Origin: Lampris incognitus
Lineage: Eukaryota; Chordata; Actinopteri; Lampriformes; Lampridae
DNA length: 64,000 nucleotides
Assembly (NCBI RefSeq): GCF_029633865.1
Contig: NC_079214.1
Coordinates: forward strand, 33,146,957 to 33,210,956
Direction: 5' to 3'
Positions 1-10,578 of the stretch are shown here, piece by piece. The position numbers and the translations under genes were made by a program. Numbering within the stretch: position 1 is the first letter of the stretch; each line of letters starts with the position of its first letter. The notes under the pieces are model-generated. The model searched no databases and was not told the DNA's origin. It saw nothing but the letters and a program-made list of their open reading frames with translations.

Positions 1-1216
1 TGAGAAGCAGGAAGAGCCCAGCCTGGAAACACCCCGCAGAGCCCAGAACCTCCATGTGCTAAGCTCTCTGGCTCCTAGCAGAGTAGTTCAGCAGAGTTGG
101 ATCAAGTGGCCTCCAGCAAGCCAGCAGAGAGAGTGGTGCCAGTTTGACAAGGACACGGCTAGAATCATCAAATCAACAGCAGAGGGAGACACAGACAGAC
201 GGTTTTTGGCGATGACAACTATCACTGCCAGTTTTGCAGCAGAAAGGTTTGGTGTTGAAGAGGGCAAGACCACCAGACACAACTACACCTTGAACTGAAG
301 GGCAGACAAGACTCACCAATTGCAGCAAGAGCTTCAGAATCTGGCAACAGTTCAAGGTAGCAACCAAGGTGGAGAAACCACCACTGGCTGTGCTCCATTA
401 CATCATCAGGAAGAAGCTCATGACCCTGCGCAGAGCAGACTGGCACAGGAGACGGAGGTGGGGAGAGAGCCAGGAAGCATACTGTGTTTATAGCTGATCA
501 TATTTGGATTCACAAGGCAGCCGTTAGGGCAGAAGCGCAGCAGTTGTCTTTCATGCTCTAAAGAAAATGTAGACCACTTCCTGTACAATGCTCTGAGTGA
601 CCCTGATAGAGAGCAAGAGCTAGGGCCCCTCAGAGCTCTTTTGGACATACTATCGCCCACGGTGGAGTTCAACCCCAAAGAGCCCACCTGAAAGGAAGTC
701 CAGGAGGTGGATACTGCAGCCACAGCCAGCTCCACTCCAGGACCCAATGGATTAGCCTATAAGCTGTACAAGTGCTTCTCAGAGCTCATCAGTATCCTCT
801 GGAAGATTCCGCAGGTGAATTGGCACAGGGAAACTGTAGTGGACCAGTGGAAGCAGGCAGAGGGAGTCTGGATACCAAAGGAAGGGAACTCAAACAAGCT
901 GGAGCTGTTCAGATCCATCTCGCTCCTCAGTGTGGAGGGGAAGAGATGTTCTTCAGTGCCCTATCGAGAAGGATGACAGATTTCCTCTGTAAGAATACTT
1001 ACACTGATACTTCAGTACAGAAAGGTGTCATGCCTGGAGTTGCAGGGTGCCTAGAACACTGGAGTTGTCATCCAGCTGATCAGGAAGACGCATGAAGGGA
1101 AGAGTGGCCTAATTGTGCTTTGGCTTGACCTTTTCAACGCATACAGCTCAATACCCCACAAGCTGATCGAGACTACCTTGGACTGAAACCATGTACCCAG
1201 TAAGATCAAGGACCTC

Positions 1217-2194
1217 ATGCTGAACTACTATGAGAACTTCGGGCTTAGAGTCATTTCTAGGAACACAACATCTAACTGGCACCGGCTTGAGAAGAGGATT
1301 ATAACTGGATGTACCATCTTAGTAACACTCCTCACTTTTGCCAATAATATGGTGGTCAAGGCAGCTGAAACTGAATGCAGAGTCCCTCTGTCCAAGTCTG
1401 GCATTTGGCATCCCCCTATCAGAGCCTTTATGGATGACCTCACTGACACCACATCATTGGTGCCTGGTGGTAAGTGGATCCTCCAGGGCCTGGAGAAGCT
1501 CCTCTCCTGGGCAAGGATGAGTTTTAAACCAGCCAAATCCAAAGACATGGTGTTGAAGAGGGGAAAAGTGGTGGTCCGGTTTTATTTCTTTTTGGATGGC
1601 ATTGAAATCCCACCCATTACCAAGAAATCAGTCAACAGTTTAAGCAAGGTCTTTGACTGTAGCCTTAGGGATACAGCGGCAGTCCAAGCAACCATCAAGG
1701 AGCTTCAGACTTGGCTCACCACAGTAGACAAGTTTGGCCTACCTGGCAGGTTAAAGGCTTGGGTTTACCAACATGGCATTTTACCCCGAGTCGTCTGGGC
1801 TCTGCTGGTTTACGAGGTAACCCTGTCGACAGTTGGGACCTTGGAGAGGAAGATTGGTAGCTACCTCCAGAGATGGCTGGATCTGCCACACAGCCTTAGC
1901 GGTGCTGCACAGTATGGGAGGAGCAACAAACTCCAGCTCCCTATCTGCAGCCTTGATGAGGAGTTCAAGGTTTCTTGCACAAGGGAGGCACTGCTCTATC
2001 AGTTATCCAAGGACTCTAGACTGGCATCAGCAGGCATTATGGTGCGGACAGGCAGGAAGCGGAGAGCCCAGGAAGGCCCGGAGATAGCAGAGTCTCGGCT
2101 GAAACACATGGCTTTGGTGGGTGCGGCGGCAACTGGGAAGCCATCCCACAACCTCACGATAATAATGCCCATGGCAAGGACAGATGCCATCTAG
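1217..2194 (+). pseudogene. Reverse transcriptase palm and thumb of the R2/HERO-like LINE
   Basis: This is the longest open piece, 325 codons, of the LINE starting at the window edge. The catalytic box reads FMDDL at 1427-1441, so both aspartates survive, although the usual residue before the pair is A rather than M. Upstream, an ITGC segment (about 1301) marks RT motif 4, and earlier RT blocks (FRSISLLSVEGK near 907) lie in another frame. The C-terminal half (residues about 90-300) is the conserved thumb and linker of this LINE group. The first ATG is only where the reading frame opens; the real start lies upstream, outside or before position 56. Confidence 0.75.
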
Positions 2195-2205
2195 TCCTGG
2201 AGGAG

Positions 2206-3066
2206 GTGTGGGCAGGTGTCAAGGAGGGAAGAACCAGCAGAATGGCAGGCATGCAGCAGCAGGGAGCATGGAGAAGTTGGGAGGGTGCGCTGGAGAGGAA
2301 GATATTTTCGGCAGATTTCTGGGAGACAGAACCACAGTGGATCAAATTCATGGTACAAGACGTGTATGATGTTCCACCTAGCCCAGTAAATCTCCATCTC
2401 TGGGGCAAGATTGATTCTCCATCATGTCCTCTGTGTTCTGGACAAGGTTCACTTGAGCAGATCCTCAGCAGCTACCAATCAGCCCTGGGGTAGGGCCGAT
2501 ACCACTGGCAACATGACCAGGTGCTGAAGACAGTCGCAGAGGCCATCTCCAAAGCCATGGCCAACAACAATCAAGCCCGTGGACAGAGGAACATTGTGTT
2601 TGTCAGGGCTGGTGAGCAGCCTCAGTCACAGCCCAGATCAGCAGCCAGTCTCCTTACCTCTGCATCAGACTGGGAGCTCCAAGTCGACTGGGGGAGGCAG
2701 CTCAGTTTCCCAAACCATATTATGACAACTTTATTAAGGCCAGACGTAGTGCTATAATCAGCCTTTTCAAAGCAGGTGCTCCATATAAAGATGATGGGTC
2801 CCTGGGAGGAACGGATGGAAGAGGCAAATGAGCAGAAGCAGTCCAAGTACCAGGAGCTGGTGGATCAGTGCTGGAGGAGAGGCTGGAAGGCACGTTGTGA
2901 GCCCATTGAAGTGAGGAGTAGAGGCTTTGTTGTCCGCTCACTGTGCAAGGTCTACAGTCTTATTTGGCATCACTGGGGCTTCAAAAAGTTAAGTCATCAA
3001 GTCTGCCATGGAGGCTGCAGAGAGGGCCTCCAGATGGCTTTGGATCAGAACAGTGGCAGCTGCTGA
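2206..3066 (+). pseudogene. CCHC knuckle and restriction-like endonuclease remnant
   Basis: Continuation of the same LINE after a frame change near 2192. A CPLC motif at 2425-2436 begins the zinc knuckle, but the histidine has become Q and the final cysteine is lost. The nuclease core is recognisable by RPDVVL at 2737-2754 (the PD of a PD-(D/E)xK site), immediately followed by a stop, then the conserved helical tail ending in KYQELVDQCWRRGWK. In the living family this domain makes the target nick. The element body fades out near 3065-3110. Confidence 0.7.
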
Positions 3067-3112
3067 CCAAAATATTTGGTGAAGCAACCACCCAACCAAC
3101 CTCCACCCCCTA

Positions 3113-3738
3113 TTATATTTTTAAAACACCCCTCACTGATTTCAAATGAACAGCCAGAACATCATCATAGCGGGAAAACTCTTCTACCATCTCTCTGTAG
3201 TTTCCTTTATTACCAGAATTTTCACACTCATCATGCCAACTAAATGCCTGCTCCTGACGACCCAATAATGACACCGAATCAATCAACCTTTTCAGAATGT
3301 CACGGTTTTTCCGGACCGTGTCATTGTGCTTTGCCAACTGGAGACACTTGCCTTCATCAATCAGAGTATCAATCCTCACATTTCCCAATAGACTTAATTG
3401 CGCGGCTGCACTGACATGCTCCTTTAATTTTTCATGAAGCTTAACAGGTCTGTCAAAATTTTGTAGATCCTCAAATCCATCTCTTGCAAACTTTGAAGAA
3501 CACCCATCTCCTGCAGCAGCACACTTAGACATCATACAGGCCAGCAATACAAGCGGCTTGTTAGCACACTCCCTGTTAGCCACACCACCTTGTCATACCA
3601 AGAACACTTAAAACTCTGACTTACCGAGCCCACTCTCTGCACCAGCTTGATGGGGGGCTTTGGTCTCCCCTGTGCCTTCATTCCTAGTTTTTTCTCATAG
3701 GAGAAAGTGTGAAAAGATTCCCATAGAAATCTTTTCAC
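3113..3738 (-). pseudogene. hAT-like transposase N-terminus (ZMYM1/DUF4371 type)
   Basis: Two overlapping minus-strand frames (3738-3532 and 3583-3113) give one protein interrupted by a frameshift near 3560. The first carries the FSYEKKLGMKAQGRPKP segment and a SWYDKVVWLTG stretch typical of the TTF-type zinc finger in front of ZMYM1-like hAT transposases; the expected later cysteine is W here. The second matches the start of the DUF4371 region, with RDILKRLIDSVSLLGRQ and a GNKGNYREMVE segment. The catalytic half is absent. It abuts the LINE ending at about 3110. Confidence 0.7.
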
Positions 3739-4272
3739 ACAATGTTTGCATCAATCATAATTCGTCTTTGCAAAAATTGCAAAAGACAGGACAGTAGCAG
3801 CTAGCTAGCTAAGCTAATTAGAACAACTAACGTTAGCCTACAGTACAGGGCTACCACACAAGCTCAAGATCAAAAATACAAATATAAAGATGAACAATAA
3901 AGTTGAACAATGAAGATCTGAACAGATTACATAATTATTACAATATTTGCAATATATATACAATAACCACCAAAAAACTACTATAATAATCACTAATTTA
4001 TTTTAGGCTAATCAATCCAGTTGCTGGCAATCCAGTTTATTAAAACTCTGGAGATGTACAATGGTCGAAATTACTGATTTTGATCTGAAGTGTAGCTGTG
4101 CTGCTCAAATTCAAATGAGCTAGCTTGCTTTATTGATAGCACAAATATCTATGACATTGTAGCAATTTGTAAGTATTTTTCATCTCAATAACATCTGTTG
4201 TGCCCTGGTCTAGAACTATGGAAGGAAATCAGGTAAAGGGCAGTTGGCCATTTTACATACATTTACATATTA

Positions 4273-4276
<4 letters not shown>
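3739..4276. other. AT-rich non-coding stretch
   Basis: No coding signal. The part next to the hAT remnant (3795-3840) has short AGCTAGCTAGC and AACGTTAGC motifs often seen in the 5' regions of fish hAT elements, so it may be untranslated hAT sequence. The rest is AT-rich and unremarkable. Confidence 0.4.
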
Positions 4277-4345
<69 letters not shown>

Positions 4346-4346
4346 T
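4277..4346. repeat. (TA)n-(CA)n microsatellite
   Basis: About 52 bases of alternating TA run directly into about 16 bases of CA. It generates spurious tyrosine/isoleucine reading frames on both strands. Confidence 0.95.
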
Positions 4347-4589
4347 ACATTTCAGACTCTTTCTGTTCATCTGTATGCATACTGTATGATTCATATTGCA
4401 TTTGTAAATCAATGTTCCAGTCATGATGTCAGAATAATATACCAATAAAATGGCTGTCTCCAGAGCAAGCCTGCAATGGTGCAGCAGTTTATTCACTAGC
4501 TGTGAAAAGTAGGGTAAGATACAGTCTCTTCATCTGCCAATATTTCTATTTGTGACATAGATCAGTGGGTCATAAAACAAATGTTCTGT

Positions 4590-4890
4590 GTTTGATTTCA
4601 GCCCATCTGTGTGGAATTTACATATTCCCCCCATTTCCACATTGGTGTCACTCAGGTACTCCGGTTTCCTCCCTCAATCTAAAGACATATACATATGTTA
4701 GGTGAACTGGAGTCTTTAAATTGCCCATAGGTATAAATAGTGTGTGAGTGACTATATGTGGATGCTCCTGTGATGGACTGGTAATCTGTCCAGTATGTCT
4801 CCTTGCCTTCTTCCCAAGTGCACACTGGGATAGGCTCCAGTCCCCTGTGACCCTCAGCGGAATTAAGCATGCAAAGATAATGGATAAATG
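4590..4890 (+). mobile_element. Fish SINE-type repeat, copy 1 (degraded)
   Basis: The order of short conserved blocks (TGTGTGGAATTTACATATTC, GGTTTCCTCC, AAAGACAT, GGTGAACTGGAG, TCCAGTATGTC, GGGATAGGCTCCAG, GATAATGGATAAATGG) matches the better copy at 16105-16441. That copy has a tRNA-like promoter head; here the head is lost. The ATGG-rich end is the 3' tail. I recognise this as a very common teleost interspersed repeat, probably of the V-SINE kind, but cannot fix the family name. Confidence 0.75.
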
Positions 4891-5361
4891 GAATTTATGC
4901 ACAGAGGCAAAAGTTTTAGCAACCTTTCATCATAGTGCCAGAGCTGCTCATTTTAGCGGATACTCATGTTTCAAGCCTCTATTACCTCCCATATCAGCCT
5001 GTGTTTTATTAAGAATATCTTTTCTAACTGAACTGTGATAATTTGTATCTTTATTCTGCAAGGAGAGCTGTGTTATATGAATACAACCATTCAGATATTA
5101 GTCTATTTATTATTCATTCAGCCAAATTCATTGCCTTGTCTTCACATTATCATTTATTTATTCATTAGTTGACGTAATTGTGTTAATTTGTTTGTACGTA
5201 AGACATTGCTTCATTTATAAAGTCATGATTCATATGAATTTGTGTGTTTAAAGTTAAACACATTCGCACAATCCCTCTATGGATGATCTCATAGCTAAAG
5301 TATGTAAGATTTTTTTTTTTAAATCTATCTTAATGTTGACACACTGACTCATCTAGCTCCA
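4891..5361. other. Non-coding, nothing recognised
   Basis: AT-rich sequence with short homopolymers. No gene, RNA or repeat signature seen. Confidence 0.4.
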
Positions 5362-6062
5362 TTTGGGACTAGCACAAACCACTGCATGGTAGTCGTATGG
5401 AAATGCATTGACAATTTCAAGGAAAACCCATTTCAGGCAGTTGTCACACTTTTGATTTGGGTGAGGCAAGGTTTCTCAACAAAAATGAGCCAATCTGATA
5501 AGCTTTCTGAAATCCTTGAACCCTTTTTGTTACCCAAGTCAAAGGTATTGCTTGAAAATATTTGTGAAGTATCACCTTTTTGTGGCTTTTCCAAATCTCC
5601 TTTCAAATATATCTGTCAATATGGACACTCCCATTCTTCTTCTATAGTTTACTGTGTGCCGGGAAAAACCACCAGAGCTTACCTGTTGGTAATCACCAAA
5701 GACATGATAAAAGACTGGATAAAATGAAAATATTTATTTAAAAAATGGAACAAAAGAGAATACAGGGACAAATACATTCGGTGTTCTCCCGACAGGTTTC
5801 AGAAATGATGCATAGAAGAAAAAGAGGAGCATTCATATTGATACATTTGAATGTTGACTATGACAAGCCAAACTATTGTGGGATTTTATAACTTAATTGC
5901 AAATATTTTCAAACAATACTTTCAATTAGGGAACAAAGAAGGGTTCAATGATTTCAGAAAGCTTCATTTGGGAAACTTTGCCCAATCCAAGTCAAAAGCT
6001 CCACAAACCGTGAGTTTTTCAGGAAATACTTAATGCATTTCCAGGTTTGTGCTAGTCCCAAA
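5362..6062. mobile_element. Unclassified inverted-repeat element, about 700 bp
   Basis: A perfect 19-bp inverted repeat bounds the segment: TTTGGGACTAGCACAAACC at 5362-5380 and its exact complement at 6044-6062. A further shared inner block, TGGAAATGCATT, lies about 21 bases deeper on the left than on the right, so the terminal repeats are longer but one arm gained an insert. The interior has an ORF at 5386-5727 (113 codons) with no family I recognise and probably non-coding. The architecture is that of a non-autonomous cut-and-paste transposon (MITE). No target duplication is clear. Confidence 0.6.
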
Positions 6063-6999
6063 ACAGGGCTAATTGTGACTGAGTTTCATAGATCAGTGTA
6101 ATTGTAGTTGTTCTATTCTGAAGCTTCAAAGTAAGTATCACCCTTCTAATCAATCAGAGAAGCTTAAAGGGAAAAGACATACCTCCTGGCTGTCAATCAA
6201 CTTTATGCACATCGAACTGCTTGGCACTTCTTTGGTGAAGCCCCATTTACAGTCTGCTTGTCGCCCATGGCCAAAGTAAAATAGCAACCTACTTCACCTG
6301 TTACTTATAGGCTAAAACAAAGAAAACTATTTCACAGGATCACTGGGCCTTATTCATGAAATTATCTTACGTACAAATTTGTTCTCATACCCATGTGGCG
6401 TTTTAAGCCCTCAATCTTGTCTAAAAGAAAAGTTGGAGGCTGCCTGGGTAAGCCCTGAATCTGAACACCAAGTTATGAATGAGGCTGAATGTTGGTGTGA
6501 CTAAAATATTTTTTAAATGCACAAATTATAAACTAAACATTAAACTCTCTTCAAAGAATTATTACAGTTCATTACAAATCATGGACATAGGTGGTCACGC
6601 AAGGTTATGGTGCTTTGAAAATTGTATTTAGTTTGTCTCACACTTTTTGTTAAACTAGTTTTGTTAAGGTTTCAGTCATTTAATTTTAGTTTTATTTTAT
6701 TTTTTTACACATTTGGGTCCCCTCTCATTGGTTGATGTTAAAAATCATTCCCTATTCCAGTTGGTAGGGTAAAAAAAAAAACTTTTGGGGAAAACATTTT
6801 CCTCAAGGCAAATTTGTTGAGCAAAAATGCTGTATATGTGCACCAATAGTCAATCATTAGTCATTAATTTATCCAATAATTATATTTACTTGTGCATCTT
6901 TCCACTGTCTGTGCCCTCACAATCTAGTTCAGGGTCAAGATGGGCTGGAGCCTATCCTAGCTGGCATTTCTGGCAGTTGGTAAGCCAGCACCTGCTTGT
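6063..6999. other. Non-coding, with a short SINE-like scrap
   Basis: No gene signal. Near 6930-6965 the words GGGCTGGAGCCTATCCTAGC resemble the 3' part of the common fish SINE found at 4590 and 16105, so a small degraded fragment may lie there. A (T)n/(A)n-rich stretch covers 6680-6790. Confidence 0.35.
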
Positions 7000-7565
7000 C
7001 AGTCTGGAACTTGAAGTCCTACAGGATCTTAGCTCTCCCATTCTCAACCACCTTTGGCAGTGTCTCCCATTTGGACTTGGGGTCTTCCGGTCTGTAATTC
7101 AGTACAGATATTCCTCTACACTATCCCAGCCACCTGGTTATATGTTTTAGTGTATGCTTTCACAGCTAGCACGTTACACCCTGCCACTAAATGCTGGACT
7201 GTCTCAGGGCGTCTTTGCACACAGCCTGCATTGTGGGTTGTTTCTGGTGTGGTAGACTCCTGCCTCAACCGATCTGGCCCTGAGTGCCTGTTCTTGGGCT
7301 GATATGATCAGATCTTCTCTGTTGTCCTTCAGTCCAGCCTTTTCTAGCCACTGGTAGGATTTCTCGATATAAGCATCATATCTGTTGATGGTACATCCCA
7401 TGGAGGGGCTTAATCTTCCATGCTACCTCTGCTTCTCCCTCCGCACTCTGTCTTCTGCTGCCTGAGGTACTCACTCAGCAGTTCATAGTGTGGGGGGGGC
7501 TCTCTTCCGGATGTACTCGTGGATGTTCCTGGTTTCATCCTCGATAGTGGCACTGACACATTAAT
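7000..7565 (-). pseudogene. C-terminal fragment of an R4/Dong/HERO-type LINE
   Basis: On the minus strand the stretch reads, with frame changes, PPHYELLSEYLRQQKTE, then KSYQWLEKAGLKDNRED, then a cysteine knuckle with a CRLC start (about 7215-7226) and HLVAGCNVLA. This order (linker, helix, CxxC...HxxxxC knuckle) is the one that precedes the restriction-like endonuclease in R4/Dong-type LINEs; the nuclease itself is missing beyond about 7000. It is a different family from the LINE at the window start and from the one at 24.7 kb. Confidence 0.65.
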
Positions 7566-7591
7566 CCCACACACACACACACATACACACA

Positions 7592-7631
<40 letters not shown>
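7566..7631. repeat. (CA)n-(TA)n microsatellite
   Basis: Imperfect then perfect CA repeats followed by a short TA run and a T tract. It separates the LINE fragment from the dispersed repeat at 7646. Confidence 0.95.
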
Positions 7632-7634
<3 letters not shown>

Positions 7635-7645
7635 TTTTTTTTTTC

Positions 7646-7790
7646 CAGAAACCATCAGTGGTGTTGATAAAAGTGCTCAACAAATGAGGAGCGGAATATT
7701 AAGATAGATGTAGGAAAAAAAATACATTGCAGAACAGCTTGTTTAGTGTGTCACGAATTGGCAGCTGATGAGTACGTGACACATGGGTCT
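7646..7790 (-). repeat. Dispersed microsatellite-flanked repeat, copy A
   Basis: Words such as GTGTTGATAAAAGTGCTC, CAACAAATGAGGAGCGGAAT and AATACATTGCAG recur in the same order at 43305-43352 (same strand) and, reverse-complemented, at 55634-55770. At 55.6 kb the repeat follows directly behind a Neptune-like Penelope ORF, so I infer it is the 3' tail of that element family; by that logic this copy points to the minus strand. Confidence 0.6.
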
Positions 7791-8390
7791 ACAACACAGC
7801 TGTCCTCCCGTCTCTACTATACTCCACTGAATGCATGACCCTGTATCACAAGCACATCAAGAAGCTCACCAACATACAGCTTCGTTATCTGCGAAAGCTG
7901 CTGCGAATCAGATCGGAAGACAAGGTGCCCGACGTGGAAGTATTGAGACATGCTAGTACTGTCAGTGTTGAAGCCCTGATAACAGCCTCCAAGCTCAGAT
8001 GGGCCGGCCATGTGAGAAGAATGCCAGACAACCGCCTACCAAAAGAGGTTTTCTATGGGGAGCTGTGCAAGGGATAAAGGAAGCAGGGAGGCCAAAAGCT
8101 ACGCTTCACATGAAGCAGGTTTCTTCACATGAAGATCTGTGGCATAGATGATTCCAGCTGGGAGACAGTGGCCCTGGACAGATAGAGATGGCGCTCCACA
8201 GTAAGGCAACCGAGAACAGCTGTTGAACAAAAGGCACAAGAAGCCTATGATAAGGCTCACCATGCAATACATAACAGATAATCTCTAACAACTTTTGTCT
8301 GTGAAAAATGTGGATGATATTGTCGCTCTAATGCGGGCCTGATGGCCCATGTGTGCTTGCCGAGCTTAAACTGCATCATAGTCATCATCA
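7791..8390 (+). pseudogene. LINE C-terminus with terminal C2H2 finger
   Basis: The frame from 7835 reads NIQLRYLRKLLRIRSEDKVP, then LRWAGHVRRMPDNRLPKEV, the thumb/connector signature of APE-type LINEs. After a frameshift near 8075 it continues through a W-T-A-like connector and ends in a zinc finger, FVCEKCG (about 8294-8314) with AGLMAHV downstream, broken by a TGA. The catalytic palm is absent, as expected of a 5'-truncated insertion. Clade not assigned with confidence; a similar C-terminal finger lies at 27330-27800. Confidence 0.65.
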
Positions 8391-8429
8391 TTCTGATGGG
8401 CTGCTGAATATATATATATATGAGGCTAT

Positions 8430-9019
8430 GGAGGAGGACTTTCGGCTGGTCTCAAGGAAGTTCTGGCAAACCATCCGGTGACTCAGAAAGGGGAAGCAGG
8501 GCCTGACTCAGGCTGCGTTCAGCCAGGGAGGGGAACTGCTGACCCGAACTGGGGATGTTGTCGGGTGGTGGAAAGAACACTTTGAGGAGCTCCTGAACCC
8601 GGCTAACGCATCCTCAGTGGAGGAGGTAGAGTCTGAAGTCTCAGGCGAAAACCCACCCATATCCCTGGCAGAGGTCTCTGAGGTAGTTAAGAAGCTCCTC
8701 GGTGGCAAGGCGCCAGGTGTGGATGAGTTTCGCTCTAAGATGTTGAAGGCTCTGGACATTGTTGGGCTGTCTTGGCTGACACGCCTCTTCAGTGTTGCAT
8801 GGAGGTCGGGGACAATACCTGTGAAGTGGCAGACTGGGGTGGTGGTTCCCATATTTAAAAAAGAGGACCAGAGGGTGTGCTGCTATTATTGGGGCATCAC
8901 ACTGCTCAGCCTCCCTGGGAAAGTCTACTCTAGGGTGCTGGAAAGGAGGCTCCGACCGACTGTCGAACTTCAGATCCAGGAGAAACAATGCAGATTCCAT
9001 CCTGGCCGTGGAACAATGA
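8430..9019 (+). pseudogene. Rex3: Rex3 reverse transcriptase, fingers
   Basis: Contains KLLGGKAPGVDEF (RT block 1), WQTGVVVPIFKKED (block 2) and GITLLSLPGKVYSRVLERRL (block 2a), ending at RFHPGRGTM where the solo LTR begins. Only one stop is seen early (about 8480). If the LTR and one copy of its ATGA duplication are removed, the frame runs straight on into NKLFILLKVPRETWGFDQPV at 9333. Confidence 0.85.
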
Positions 9020-9331
9020 TGTCATGAAATGTATTGTTTTATCAATGTCAGTACAAGTTTCCCACTAGCTCAACCCAAGCTTCTCCTTAAAGAAAACTAC
9101 AACTCCCATGGTTTCCACGCTGAGCCCTCCCCTTCCTCCATTGTAACTGACACACCTTTGCCTGACCCTTTTGTTGTGAACATATAAATACCAGTGTTGG
9201 AGCACAAAAGTTCCCTCTTTCTCCTGTCTCCCTGGCCAGAGGTAAATGTATGTCTTTTCTATCTCTAAATAAACCTTTCTGATCTGTTCATTAAGAAACT
9301 GGGCTCTTACTTCTTTTGAAATTCCACTACA
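9020..9331 (+). mobile_element. Solo LTR, 312 bp, inside Rex3
   Basis: Begins TGTCATGAAATG and ends CCACTACA, flanked by a 4-bp duplication ATGA (9016-9019 and 9332-9335). It has a promoter-like CATATAAATA at 9181-9190 and a poly(A) signal AATAAA at 9268-9273, in the order expected of U3-R-U5. No internal coding region remains, so it is a product of LTR-LTR recombination. The parent family is not identified. The strand follows the TATA and AATAAA order. Confidence 0.85.
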
Positions 9332-9332
9332 A

Positions 9333-10330
9333 TGAACAAACTCTTTATCCTTTTGAAAGTGCCAAGGGAGACATGGGGGTTTGACCAGCCAGTCTATGAA
9401 GGCTTACGATCATGTGCCTCGGGGCAATCTGTTGGGGGTACTGCAGGAGTATGCGGTACCGGGGCAGTTGCTACAAGCCATCCGGTCCTTGTATAACTAT
9501 AGTGAGAGCTGTGTCCGCATTCTCGACACAAAGTCAAACACCTTTTCAGTGGGTGCCGCACTCCGCCAAGGTTGTCCCTTGTTTCCGATACTATTTGTGA
9601 TATTCATGGACAGGATCTCAAGGCGCAGCCAAGGTGAGGAGTTTGTCAGTTTTGGGAATTGCAGAATTGCATCTCTACCCTTTGCAGATGATGTGATTTT
9701 GCTGGCTTCATCAGAACGCAACCTCCAGTGCAAAGTGGAGCGGTTTAAAGCTGAGTGTGAAATGGCCGGGATGAGAGTCAGCACCTCCCAGTCTGAGGCC
9801 ATGGTTCTCTACCGGAAAATGATGGATTGCTCCCTCCAGATTGGGTATGAGTTGTTGCCTCAAGTGAAAGCGTTCAAGTATCTCGGGGTCTTGTTCATGA
9901 ATGAGGGTAGGATGGAGCAGGAGATTGACAGGCGGATTGGTGCAGCATCAGCAGTAATGTTGACGTTGTACCGGACCACTGTGGTGAAAAGGAAGCTGAA
10001 CTGGAATGTAAAGCTCTCAATTTACCAGTAAATCTTTGTTCCAACCCTCACCTATGGTCATGACGGTTGGGTAGTGACCAAAAGGGTGAGATCGTGGATA
10101 CTAGTGGCTGAAATCAGTTTCCTCTGTAGGGTGTCTGGGCTCAGCCTTAGATATAGGGTGAGGAGCTCGGAGTAGAGCTGCTGCTCCTTCACATCGAAAG
10201 GAAACAGTTGAGGTGGTTCGGGCATTTGATTAGGATGCCCTCTGGGCGCCTTCCTGTGGAGGTTTTCTAGGCATGTCCAACTGAGAGGGATCCCCGCGGT
10301 AGACCCAGAACTTGCTGTAGGGACTACGTG
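9333..10330 (+). pseudogene. Rex3: Rex3 reverse transcriptase, palm and thumb
   Basis: Opens in phase with the upstream part, then loses about 15-20 bases after QPVY (about 9400), shifting to the frame that runs 9381-10031. That frame holds KAYDHVPRGNLLG (block 3), ALRQGCPL (block 4), the catalytic FADDV at 9681-9695, and YLGVLFMNEGRMEQEIDRR. A TAA at 10029 and further shifts end it. The connector (FVPTLTYGHDGWVVTKR) follows to about 10330, where another repeat is inserted. Confidence 0.85.
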
Positions 10331-10578
10331 TCCAATCTGTCCGACAGTCATCCTGGCGTTCGCTCTTTTGAACAGTGGATTTTCTTCTTTTTTTTTTTTT
10401 TTTATATGTTGGATACATGTGTTTTTGCAATTTTTTGGTACTTGAGAATAATGTTTTCTTGCAGTTTGGATGTGTTTTGTCTTTGTGTTGCACTGCTGTG
10501 GGCGAGGGGAAATGATATTTTGTTCCATTTTATGCGTGCAGGTGCATGGAATGAAATGACAAATGTTCCCGATTCCTG
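10331..10578 (+). mobile_element. Retro-repeat family X, copy 1 (3' part), inserted in Rex3
   Basis: Blocks CCGACAGTCATCCTGGCGTT, a T tract, TTGTGTTGCACTGCTGTGGG and a final CCCGATTCCTGAA match copies at 49686-50225 and 51032-52345. The end in GATTCCT units looks like the short tandem tail of CR1/L2-type retroposons. It interrupts the Rex3 connector between GACTACGTG and TGGCCTGGGAACG. Confidence 0.75.

Larger units (their letters stand above)
1..3110 (+). mobile_element. Decayed R2/NeSL/HERO-like LINE with restriction-like endonuclease
   Basis: The window opens inside this non-LTR retrotransposon and follows it to near its 3' end. Conceptual reading in shifting frames gives, in order, a pre-RT region (about 56-700), the reverse transcriptase (about 700-2000), a CCHC-type knuckle (about 2425) and a restriction-like endonuclease (about 2640-3060). 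That domain order, with the nuclease after the RT, is the hallmark of the R2/NeSL/R4/HERO group; these elements nick DNA and prime reverse transcription there. At least two frameshifts and several stops (near 500, 690, 2192, 2491 and 2755) make it dead. Clade choice within the group is uncertain. Confidence 0.8.

Noticed and set aside
4244..4496. ORFs on both strands with long tyrosine/isoleucine runs
   Set aside because: They are translations of the (TA)n-(CA)n microsatellite. The same applies to frames at 43027-43326, 7519-7707, 16761-16961 and 62947-63129.
5386..5727. 113-codon ORF as a gene
   Set aside because: No recognisable domain, lies inside an inverted-repeat element, and the length is expected by chance in such DNA.
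7765..7789. Hammerhead motif CTGATGA on the plus strand
   Set aside because: The core CTGATGA is perfect, but the required GAAA is GGGT and the aligned copy at 55.6 kb shows that the related ribozyme-like sequence is on the other strand. Treated as chance.
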